Source: Amblyomma americanum
Lineage: Eukaryota > Arthropoda > Arachnida > Ixodida > Ixodidae
Assembly (NCBI RefSeq): GCF_052857255.1
Contig: NW_027526747.1
Coordinates: forward strand, 16,034 to 80,033
Reading direction: 5' to 3'
Length of the DNA: 64,000 bases
Under the pieces are notes generated by a model that made no database searches, was not told the origin of the DNA, and saw nothing but the letters and a program-made list of their open reading frames with translations. The position numbers and the translations under genes are program-made. Below, piece by piece: positions 1-7,310 of the stretch (its first letter is position 1; every line of letters starts with the position of its first letter).

Positions 1-274
1 ACAACGGGATACATCGTTTTGGATCGAAACTAGCAAGATTCAGGGGCATCGATTTTACAAGACGTCGAAGAGTAGACGAGAGAAACTTGGAAACTTTTTC
101 TCTCAGAACTGCGCGAAAACTTGTACTCCGGCTCAAAACAACGGTATACATCGTTTTAGATCGAAACTAGCAAGATTCACGAGCATCGATTTTACAAGTC
201 GTCGAAGAGTAGACGAGAGAAAGGTGGAAACTTTTTCTCTCAGAACTGCGCGAAAACTTGTACTCCGGCTCAAA

Positions 275-411
275 ACAACGGGATACATCGTTTTAGATCG
301 AAACTAGCAAGATTCACGAGCATCGATTTTACAAGTCGTCGAAGAGTAGACGAGAGAAAGGTGGAAACTTTTTCTCTCATAACTGCGCGAAAACTTGTAT
401 TCCGGCTCAAA
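275..411 (+). repeat. Representative satellite monomer (137 bp)
   Basis: One typical repeat unit, used here as the reference for monomer positions. By hand count it has 58 G+C in 137 (about 42%) and 11 CpG sites, against about 6 expected from base composition. Landmarks in order are acaacgggatacatcg, tagatcgaaactagcaag, gagcatcgattttacaag, tcgtcgaagagtagacgag, aaggtggaaac, ctgcgcgaaaacttg and ccggctcaaa. Positions 78-85 (gagagaaa) and 97-104 (tttctctc) form a perfect 8-bp inverted repeat around an 11-nt centre. In this copy the second arm is followed by ataactg instead of the commoner agaactg. I see no CENP-B-like box. Confidence 0.93.
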
Positions 412-2078
412 ACAACGGGATACATCGTTTTAAATCGAAACTAGCAAGATTCACGAGCATCGATTTTACAAGTCGTCGAAGAGTAGACGAGAGAGAGCTG
501 AAAACTTTTTATCTCAGAACTGCGCAAAAACTTGTATTCCGGCTCAAAACAACGGGATACATCGTTTTAGATCGAAACTAGCAAGATTCTCGAGCATCGA
601 TTTTACAAGTCGTCGAAGAGTACACGAGAGAAAGGTGGACACATTCTCTCTCAGATCTGCGCGAAAACTTGTATTCCGGCTCAAAACAAAGGGATACATC
701 GTTTTAGATCGAAACTAGCAAGATTCACGAGCATCGATTTTACAAGTCGTCGAAGAGTAGACGAGAGAAAGGTGGAAACTTTTTCTCTCAGAACTGCGCG
801 AAAACCCGTATTCCGGCTCAAAACAACGGGATACATCGTTTTAGATCGAAACTAGCAAGATTCACGAGCATCGATTTTACAAGTCGTCGAAGAGTAGACG
901 AGAGTGCTGAAAACTTTTTATCTCAGAACTGCGCGAAAACTTGTATTCCGGCTCAAAACAACGGGATACATCGTTTTAGATCGAAACTAGCAAGATTCTC
1001 GAGCATCGATTTTACAAGTCGTCGAAGAGTACACGAGAGAAAGGTGGACACATTTTCTCTCAGATCTGCGCGAAAACTTGTATTCCGGCTCAAAACAAAG
1101 GGATACATCGTTTTAGATCGAAACTAGCAAGATTCACGAGCATCGATTTTACAAGTCGTCGAAGAGTAGACGAGAGAAAGGTGGAAACTTTTTCTCTCAT
1201 AACTGCGCGAAAACTTGTGTTCCGGCTCAAAACAACGGGATACATCGTTTTAGATCGAAACTAGCAAGATTCACGAGCATCGATTTTACAAATCGTCGAA
1301 GAGTAGACGAGAGAAAGGTGGAAACTTTTCCTCTCAGAACTGCGCGAAAACTTGTATCCTGGCTCAAAACAACGGGATACATAGTTTTAGATCGAAACTA
1401 GCAAGATTCACGAGCATCGATATTACAAGTCGTCGAAGTTTAGACGAGAGAAAGGTGGAAACTGTTTCTCTCAGAACTGCGCGAAAACTTGTATTCCGGC
1501 TCAAAACAACGGGATACATCGTTTTAGATCGAAACTAGCAAGATTCACGAGCATCGATTTTACAAGTCGTCGAAGAGTAGAGGAGAGAAAGGTGGAAACT
1601 TTTTCTCTCAGAACTGCGCGAAAACACGTATTCCGGCAAAACAACGGGATACATCGTTTTAGATCGAAACTAGCAAGATTCACGAGCATCAATTTTACAA
1701 GTCGTCGAAGAGTAGACGAGAGTGCTGAAAACTTTTTATCTCAGAACTGCGCGAAAACTTGTATTCCGGCTCAAAACAACGGGATACATCGTTTTAGATC
1801 GAAACTAGCAAGATTCTCGAGCATCGATTTTACAAGTCGTCGAAGAGTACACGAGAGAAAGGTGGAAACTTTTTCTCTCAGATCTGCGCGAAAACTTGTA
1901 TTCCGGCTCAAAACAAAGGGATACATCGTTTTAGATCGAAACTAGCAAGATTCACGAGCATCGATTTTACAAGTCGTGGAAGAGTAGACGAGAGAAAGGT
2001 GGAAACTTTTTCTCTCATAACTGCGCGAAAACTTGTATTCCGGCTCAAAACAACGGGATACATCGTTTTAGATCGAAA

Positions 2079-2765
2079 CTAGCAAGATTCACGAGCATCG
2101 ATTTTACAAGTCGTCGAAGAGTAGACGAGAGAAAGGTGGAAACTTTTTCTCTGAGAACTGCGCGAAAACTTGTATTCCGGCTCAAAACAACGGGATACAT
2201 AGTTTAGATCGAAACTAGCAAGATTCTCGAGCATCGATTTTACAAGTCGTCGAAGAGTAGACGATAGAAAGGTGGAAACTTTTTCTCTCAGAACTGCGCG
2301 AAAACTTGTATTCCGGCTCAAAACAACGGGATACATAGTTTAGATCGAAACTAGCAAGATTCTCGAGCATCGATTTTACAAGTCATCGAAGAGTAGACGA
2401 GAGAAAGGTGGAAACTTGTTCTCTCAGAACTGCGCGAAAACTTGTATTCCGGCTCAAAACAATGGGATACATCGTTTTGGATCGAAACTAGCAAGATTCA
2501 GGGGCATCGATTTTACAAGACGTCGAAGAGTAGACGAGAGAAACTTGGAAACTTTTTCTCTCAGAACTGCGCGAAAACTTGTACTCCGGCTCAAAACAAC
2601 GGTATACATCGTTTTAGATCGAAACTAGCAAGATTCACGAGCATCGATTTTACAAGTCGTCGAAGAGTAGACGAGAGAAAGGTGGAAACTTTTTCTCTCA
2701 GAACTGCACGAAAACTTTTATTCCGGCTCAAAACAACGGGATACATCGTTTTAGATCGAAACTAG
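2079..2765 (+). repeat. Five-monomer block repeated at 36525-37210 (copy 1)
   Basis: Shares catagtttagatc, caggggcatcg, gagaaacttgg, ggtatacatcg and gaactgcacgaaaac in order with 36525-37210, at an offset of 34446 then 34445 bp. The retrotransposon lies 60 bp past the right end of this copy and is absent from the other. Confidence 0.82.
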
Positions 2766-2826
2766 CAAGATTCAGGAGCATCGATTTTACAAGTCGTCGA
2801 AGAGTAGACGAGAGAAAGGTGGAAAC

Positions 2827-2838
2827 TTTTTTTTTTTT
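2827..2838 (-). other. Poly(A) tail of the retrotransposon (T-run on + strand)
   Basis: Twelve consecutive T on the plus strand follow ggaaac of the interrupted monomer. An uninterrupted monomer has five T at this place, so about seven or more are contributed by the element's tail. On the minus strand the element ends ctgaataaa followed by A residues, so an AATAAA hexamer (2836-2841) overlaps the tail. The tail abutting the target T-tract is what target-primed reverse transcription from a nicked plus strand ending in T residues would give. Confidence 0.85.
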
Positions 2839-3092
2839 ATTCAGATACCCTAAAGGCCCTTATGGGCATTACATAGGGGGGGTTAACAACAGGATATTGC
2901 AAACACAATTAGGGGGGGGGGCAAGGCAATATAGAACATCGCGGTAAGGATCACCGAATACAACAAGAAAATATAAAAAGAAAAAAAGGAGAGAGAATTG
3001 CATACATGCATACAAAAAAAAGAACAACAACAACACTCCGTACAAAGCATGTAGATACACTTACAATGCGTCAAAGGCATAAAATTCTGCTT
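2839..3092 (-). other. 3' UTR of the retrotransposon
   Basis: About 254 bases between the ORF2 stop and the tail. It is low-complexity in places. On the minus strand it has a run of ten C (2912-2921 on plus), a run of seven C (2876-2882) and several pyrimidine-rich stretches. Just before the tail (about 2849-2867) lies an imperfect complementary stretch, ccctaaagg and ccttatggg, that might form a weak stem. Terminal stem-loops are RT recognition elements in some LINE families, but this one is poorly paired and I do not claim it. Short open frames here are compositional and not annotated as genes. Confidence 0.8.
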
Positions 3093-5903
3093 TTACCCAA
3101 CATGCGTAAAACTGCGTTTCAAATTACTTACAAATGAGTCGTGATCACGTATAGAAGCAATTTCTTTTGGCAGCTTATTCCAGTGATGAATAGCTAGAAA
3201 GAGCGGTGATTGTCGCAGGAGATTCGTACGCGCAAACATGGGACGCACTTTGAAGGGATGGTCGATGCGGGGGAAAATTTTTTGTGGGGGTTTGATATGG
3301 GATGCTGTAAAGGATGACGGGGCATGATACAATCTGTGGAAGTGGGAAAGTAGTGCTAACAGTCGTCGTGTTTCTAGAGACGGTAATTGGAGGGACTTTT
3401 TGATAGCCGTGATGCTGGATGTTCTAGAGTATGTTTTAGTGATGAAGCGTGCTGCTTTATTTTGTAAAGATTCCAGCTTGTTTATTAGGTAAGTCTGATT
3501 TGGATTCCATATTATGGAAGCGTATTCAATCTTTGAGCGAACTAGAGCTGTGTAAGCTAATAATTTAGTTGACTGATTTGCTAAATATAAATTTCGCCTA
3601 ATGAAACCAAGTGTTTTATTTGCTTTCGAAATTATTTCATCAATGTGATCATTCCATGTAAGGTTAGAAGTTAAATGGACTCCCAAATATTTTAATGTAT
3701 ACACATTCTCTATGCATATGCTGTTCATAAAATATGAACTTAAGTGAACGTTACTGGCTCTGGTAAATGTCATAGTTTTTGTTTTAGAAACATTAATTTC
3801 CATTTGCCATTGCTCGCACCAAAGTGAAATTTTGTTTAGGTCGGCCTGTAAAATATTAGCGTCTTCAGAGGTAATAATTTGTCTGTAAAGCACGCAGTCA
3901 TCTGCAAACAATCGAACTGTTGAGGTCAGGTTGTTACTGATGTCATTAATGTAAATTAAGAACAAGATTGGGCCAAGTACGGATCCCTGGGGAACGCCAG
4001 ATTTAACTTGTGCTAAAGCGGAAAAGTGATCATTTACGGAAACAAATTGGTAGCGATCGGTTAAAAAACTTGAGATCCAATTAACAATTTTTTCATGTAT
4101 GTTAAGCCGGCAAAGTTTCGTCATTAAGCGAGAATGGGGAACTTTATCGAATGCTTTCTTGAAGTCAATAAATATGGCATCGATTATTATGGAATCGTGA
4201 ACAGCTTGATGAAGATCAGTTATAAGTTCAAAAAGCTGTGTTTCACAAGAGCGTCCTTTCTGAAATCCATGTTGATTGTTAGAAAAGAAGTTATGTTCAG
4301 ATAAATATTTCATAACTGCGGAAGATATGATATGCTCAAGTAATTTACATGGAATACTAGTTAAGGATATAGGTCTATAGTTTGAGGGCACTGAACGGTC
4401 ACCTGATTTGTAAATGGGAGTGATACGACCGACCTTCCAGTCATCTGGTACGATTCCTGTATCTATTGATTGCTGGAAAAGGGTGGCTAATACGGGAGAT
4501 AATATAGGTTTAGTAATTTTAAGCATCTTTGTGCAGATGCCGTCTGGACCTGGCGCTGAGTTATTAGAAAGTCGATCGATGGCCGATTCTATTCCCTCTG
4601 GTGTAATTATGAGATCATTCATAGATGAGTCAATTGAAGGAAACGTAAGGTCAGGTCGAATTGGATTTTCGTTTGTGAATACAGAGCTGAAAAATGAGTT
4701 TAATTCAGTCGCAGCTTCAGATGGTGAGAGTAGCACACCGTTATTAACGATTGGTATAGTGGATTGAGAAGAGTGTTTAGGGTTAATTACTTTCCAAAAC
4801 TTTTTCGGATTGTTCATTATCATGCTGACGATGTCACCGTTAAAAAACTTGTCTTTAGATGCTTCAATTTCAGCTTTACATTTATTTGATTGTTCTTGGT
4901 ATCGCTGCCAATCACCATCTGAGTGGGACAACTTAGCTTTAGAGTAAAGGCGTTTCTTTTTATTTATTGCTCTCTTCACTTGGGACGTGAACCATGTGCT
5001 CTGTGTTGATGACGTTATTCTAATTTTGGGAACGTGTTTTTGTTTCAGTTCAATAAGCTTCCTTCGGATAGCGAGCCAGTTATCATTTGTATTGCGATAA
5101 GCCATGGTTTCCAAGAACCACACAGAAAAATATGACAGCTCTGTAAGAATCGCGTCGATATTTGCACGGGAGTAATCGTAAATTGATTTCGTTGCCTTTT
5201 CTGGTTTACTACTTTGTAATTGGTATTCACAGTGTACTACGTTGTGGTCGCTAATACATTCAAGGACGTGAACAAGCATATTTTCCGGATTGGTTGTGAG
5301 GACTAGATCTAGAATAGCTTTTCCACGTGTTGGTTTGCAAACTATTTGATGCAGATCAAATGAACAAAGAACATCGAGAAATTCCTTGCATTCGCTCTTC
5401 TTTGCGCAACCTAGGGGCGTACACCTCTGCCAATTTATTGTGGGGTAGTTAAAATCGCCAGCAAGTATTATAGGTGAAGTTGGATACTTGTCTTGGATTA
5501 AAGTTAGGGAATGATTAAGACTCTCGATGAATTCAGAAGTAGCATCAGGCGGACGGTAACAGACTCCGACTGCGCAAGTCACAGAGGGACAGACCTGAAG
5601 TGAAATCCACAAAATTTCAATATTTGACTGTGTGTCAACAACGCGAGCACATAGATTAGATTGCACGGCAACTACAACACCGCCTCCCCGTGCGCCCACC
5701 CTATCATTTCTAAATATAGTAAAATTTCTAGAGAGCGACAGCTCGTTGTCCCCAATATCGGGTGTAAGCCAAGTTTCTGTCCCAAGAACAATATCTACAG
5801 AACAAGCCTCAATAAATGCACATAGCTGGTCTTGTTTGTGAAACATGCTCCGAAAGTTGCACAACAGGAGTGACAAGGAATCACCTTGATTAGCATGACT
5901 GTG
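3093..5903 (-). CDS. ORF2: APE endonuclease-reverse transcriptase of the non-LTR retrotransposon
   Basis: Encodes the polymerase that nicks target DNA and copies the element RNA. The frame is open from directly after the ORF1 UGA (5903) to TAA at 3093-3095. Residues are numbered from the TTG codon at 5876. The endonuclease spans about 3-215: N7 in CNFRSM, E34 in GTETWL, GARGGG (61-66), D141 in GDFNYP, D190 in LDLVLT and SDH (209-211). The RT spans about 480-735: SNYRPISL (498-505), HGFQKGRSC (536-544), first catalytic Asp 571 in FIDFKKAFD, GVPQGSVLGP (628-637), FADD (657-660, plus-strand 3897-3908). A C-terminal domain ending WNKLP...FKRSF-style (about 899-923) is typical of the family. No RNase H or zinc knuckle was seen. 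The first in-frame AUG is codon 11 (5844-5846), after the conserved N7, so a normal AUG start would remove an endonuclease motif. The nine codons between UGA and TTG read HSHANQGDS. The length of about 930 aa is normal for the family. Confidence 0.95.
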   Translation of the reverse strand, partial: HSHANQGDSLSLLLCNFRSMFHKQDQLCAFIEACSVDIVLGTETWLTPDIGDNELSLSRNFTIFRNDRVGARGGGVVVAVQSNLCARVVDTQSNIEILWISLQVCPSVTCAVGVCYRPPDATSEFIESLNHSLTLIQDKYPTSPIILAGDFNYPTINWQRCTPLGCAKKSECKEFLDVLCSFDLHQIVCKPTRGKAILDLVLTTNPENMLVHVLECISDHNVVHCEYQLQSSKPEKATKSIYDYSRANIDAILTELSYFSVWFLETMAYRNTNDNWLAIRRKLIELKQKHVPKIRITSSTQSTWFTSQVKRAINKKKRLYSKAKLSHSDGDWQRYQEQSNKCKAEIEASKDKFFNGDIVSMIMNNPKKFWKVINPKHSSQSTIPIVNNGVLLSPSEAATELNSFFSSVFTNENPIRPDLTFPSIDSSMNDLIITPEGIESAIDRLSNNSAPGPDGICTKMLKITKPILSPVLATLFQQSIDTGIVPDDWKVGRITPIYKSGDRSVPSNYRPISLTSIPCKLLEHIISSAVMKYLSEHNFFSNNQHGFQKGRSCETQLFELITDLHQAVHDSIIIDAIFIDFKKAFDKVPHSRLMTKLCRLNIHEKIVNWISSFLTDRYQFVSVNDHFSALAQVKSGVPQGSVLGPILFLIYINDISNNLTSTVRLFADDCVLYRQIITSEDANILQADLNKISLWCEQWQMEINVSKTKTMTFTRASNVHLSSYFMNSICIENVYTLKYLGVHLTSNLTWNDHIDEIISKANKTLGFIRRNLYLANQSTKLLAYTALVRSKIEYASIIWNPNQTYLINKLESLQNKAARFITKTYSRTSSITAIKKSLQLPSLETRRLLALLSHFHRLYHAPSSFTASHIKPPQKIFPRIDHPFKVRPMFARTNLLRQSPLFLAIHHWNKLPKEIASIRDHDSFVSNLKRSFTHVG

Positions 5904-5906
5904 TCA
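5869..5906 (-). promoter_or_regulatory. In-frame UGA between ORF1 and ORF2 with possible downstream hairpin (candidate recoding site)
   Basis: The ORF1 stop is UGA at 5904-5906, followed by CAC. ORF2 continues in exactly the same frame (5906 minus 5876 is 30). There is no in-frame AUG until codon 11 of ORF2. UGA followed by C is a comparatively leaky termination context in eukaryotes (established knowledge). Eighteen nucleotides downstream a small stem can be drawn: GGUGA (5885-5881), a 7-nt loop, and UCACU (5873-5869), with one G-U pair. Two out-of-frame AUGs lie around the stop but do not lead into the endonuclease. Read-through is an inference. A recent point mutation or internal initiation at a non-AUG codon are alternatives. 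Confidence 0.45.
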
Positions 5907-6905
5907 ATCATTCTGGTTTGTTTCGTCCCCTCGTGCGCCAACAGTAGGTTGCGCACTCAGGCGACATACTTCTGCTTCATTGCGCGTTGAAAGACAGGTT
6001 ACGTTGTTTTGTGATGAATCAAGGGTGTAACATTTGCTTCCAAGAAGGAGTTTATCGTAGACCACAGTATATTTTTCGTTAGGCTTACGTGCTTCGCGAG
6101 CGAAATCTCTGAGTTTTTTCCTGATGAGCTGTATACGGGCCGAGAAATCTTCTTCAATCCACACGCGTGGCTTCTGCAGGTCCTTCAATTTGGAAGCATT
6201 TCTTAAAATGATGCTCTTGTCTTTAAAATTCAGACATTTCACGACAATTGGTCGGATGTGACCTGTTTTAGGTCGACCTATTCTGTGGGCTCGCTCTATT
6301 TCGCCTGCATTGAAGCCTAGCTTAGTTAACACGAACTGGTTGATGATGCGTTCAGTGTCAACCCATGTTTCTTTTGGTTCTTCCGGGATTCCCTTAAATA
6401 TTAGGTTATTTCTGCGCATACGGTTATTTAGGTCATCAACAACCAGATTGGCCTGCTCCAACTGTTTAGTTTCTATGGTCTTCAGCTGCTCTTGCGATTC
6501 CTGAACGACTGAGTTAACGGTGGTGACGTCATGACACAGGTTATCAACTGCTTTTAGTCGCTCTTCGACACCACTGAGTCGCCTTTTGATGTCAGTGACG
6601 CTCGTTTGAATATCCTTTAGTTTGTTTGAAGCGTCTTTCTGAAATTTTTCATTTGACAACGTTAACTCTTTAAGAAGCGCGAGAACTTGGTCCACCTTAT
6701 CCGGGCCTGGGTTGGTCTCTACGTCGCCAGCGCAGAGTATCAAATGAGCAATACAAAACAAGACCAAGGAACAGCGTCCACCCATGCGCCAGCAACTAGT
6801 AGCCAAGGCAGGCCTAAGCCATATTGGCGAACAACCACTGGCAAAATGGCCATGCGCTACAAAGCGGCCTATCCGCGCACGGTAAGTACACAGATCAATG
6901 CCCAT
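5904..6905 (-). CDS. ORF1: 2A-leader, coiled-coil and RRM RNA-binding protein of the retrotransposon
   Basis: A 333-aa protein expected to coat the element RNA in the ribonucleoprotein particle. The start is well supported: ACCATGG is a strong Kozak context, and an in-frame TGA (6912-6914) ends six bases upstream. Residues 45-58 are hydrophobic (SLVLFCIAHLILCA), and residues 61-68 are the 2A motif DVETNPGP. Residues about 75-162 are rich in charged and leucine-type heptads, consistent with a coiled coil. Residues about 163-235 (RRNNLIFKGIPE, IERAHRIG, RPIVVKCL) match the L1-ORF1p-type RRM. Residues about 236-300 (ARIQLIRKKLRDFAREAR) fit the C-terminal domain of that family. Met41 (6783-6785) is an alternative start that would place the hydrophobic stretch at the very N terminus like a signal peptide. 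If the 2A works, ORF1p proper begins at Pro68. No CCHC knuckles are present. Frame and reading are clean, with no breaks. Confidence 0.93.
   Translation of the reverse strand: MGIDLCTYRARIGRFVAHGHFASGCSPIWLRPALATSCWRMGGRCSLVLFCIAHLILCAGDVETNPGPDKVDQVLALLKELTLSNEKFQKDASNKLKDIQTSVTDIKRRLSGVEERLKAVDNLCHDVTTVNSVVQESQEQLKTIETKQLEQANLVVDDLNNRMRRNNLIFKGIPEEPKETWVDTERIINQFVLTKLGFNAGEIERAHRIGRPKTGHIRPIVVKCLNFKDKSIILRNASKLKDLQKPRVWIEEDFSARIQLIRKKLRDFAREARKPNEKYTVVYDKLLLGSKCYTLDSSQNNVTCLSTRNEAEVCRLSAQPTVGARGDETNQND
6702..6725 (-). other. 2A-like ribosome-skipping motif DVETNPGP
   Basis: Codons 61-68 of ORF1 encode DVETNPGP, an exact match to the 2A consensus D(V/I)ExNPGP. It is preceded by a hydrophobic stretch ending LILCAG. 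In known 2A sequences the ribosome fails to form the Gly-Pro bond (here Gly67-Pro68), releasing the upstream peptide and continuing. 2A sequences at the N terminus of ORF1 are documented in some APE-type non-LTR retrotransposons and in trypanosome L1Tc. The motif is seen directly; activity is inferred. The released leader would be 67 aa, or 27 aa from Met41, and signal-like. Confidence 0.85.
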
Positions 6906-6923
6906 GGTGAATCAAACGACACT

Positions 6924-7036
6924 CGGGATTTGCAGCCTAAACAGTACCGAAGTTGAAGAAGCTGTTGTCACAACCCACTCACCTATGAAAATGAAACAAC
7001 AATGCGTGAGCTGCGAACAGTCGGCTGCAAATCCCG
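6924..7036 (-). repeat. 14-bp perfect inverted repeat in the 5' UTR
   Basis: cgggatttgcagcc at 6924-6937 is the exact reverse complement of ggctgcaaatcccg at 7023-7036, with an 85-bp loop. It could fold the RNA leader just before the ORF1 AUG (6903-6905). The function is unknown, and it may be a remnant of an inverted duplication. Confidence 0.8.
6982..7029 (-). repeat. 48-bp direct repeat, ORF1-proximal copy
   Basis: Identical to 7263-7310 over 48 bases, 281 bp apart, beginning cctatgaaaatgaaac and ending cagtcggctgca on the plus strand. On the minus strand this copy is followed by GGTGAGTGGG, which resembles a splice donor, but no matching intron structure is convincing. Confidence 0.92.
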
Positions 7037-7125
7037 TTCGGTGCTTGTGGACGATCCTTTTTGTAGGCGACTGAGTGGAGGGCGCTGCGTGCGATGTCAG
7101 CCGCTTCTGCCTGGGTAGGGGCGCA

Positions 7126-7151
7126 GATCGCCTGCGCGATGGAAGGCGATC
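7126..7151 (-). repeat. Short hairpin in the 5' UTR
   Basis: gatcgcct (7126-7133) and aggcgatc (7144-7151) form a perfect 8-bp inverted repeat with a 10-nt loop, in the G+C-rich part of the leader. It would be stable as RNA. No known regulatory family was recognised. Confidence 0.7.
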
Positions 7152-7262
7152 AGGCTGTAGCCACGAGGCAGCTCGGCAGGTGGTCCGATGACCAGCTATC
7201 AGCTTGGAGCGCCACAATCTTCGTGTCGTCGCTTGGTCGCTTGCTTCTCGAAATTATCAGAG

Positions 7263-7310
7263 CCTATGAAAATGAAACAACAATGCGTGAGCTGCGAACA
7301 GTCGGCTGCA
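7263..7310 (-). repeat. 48-bp direct repeat, 5'-terminal copy
   Basis: Second exact copy of the 48-bp unit, next to the 5' end of the element. With the 233-bp spacer it makes a 281-bp unit present about 1.2 times, the pattern expected from a 5'-truncated tandem promoter monomer, as known for mouse L1. Template switching during insertion could also generate it. Confidence 0.92.

Larger units (their letters stand above)
1..2826 (+). repeat. 137-bp satellite array, left of the retrotransposon
   Basis: Head-to-tail tandem monomers fill this stretch. Counting from the motif acaacgg, monomers start at 1, 138, 275, 412, 549, 686 and 823, a constant 137 bp, and then at 958 (a 135-bp variant). The last monomer starts at 2733 and is interrupted after its position 94-99 by the retrotransposon. 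Variants seen here include monomers with caggggcatcg plus gagaaacttgg (starting at 1 and 2459), which also occur near 36900. No gene is visible. Open frames in this stretch come from the repeat itself and change frame each monomer because 137 is not a multiple of three. Confidence 0.97.

Noticed and set aside
275..411. CENP-B box or known centromere motif in the monomer
   Set aside because: No stretch matches the CENP-B box core pattern. A centromeric role cannot be argued from sequence alone.
2869..3080. Overlapping minus-strand frames of 63-65 codons in the element's 3' UTR
   Set aside because: Low-complexity Cys, Phe and Leu-rich translations of pyrimidine runs, downstream of the ORF2 stop. 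No sign of coding.
4414..4767. Plus-strand frame of 117 codons inside ORF2
   Set aside because: Antisense shadow of the reverse transcriptase frame, which has clear conserved motifs on the minus strand.
5904..5960. Termination-reinitiation at the AUG overlapping the ORF1 end (AAUGAUUGA)
   Set aside because: That AUG and the next one downstream are in a different frame from the endonuclease and would not yield ORF2 without a frameshift.
6982..7029. Spliced 5' UTR using GGTGAGTGGG as donor and the tttgcag or gtttag sites as acceptors
   Set aside because: The donor-like string is followed by acceptor-like strings only about 50 bp away or in the wrong order, and retroelement RNA must stay unspliced to be copied. 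No transcript evidence.
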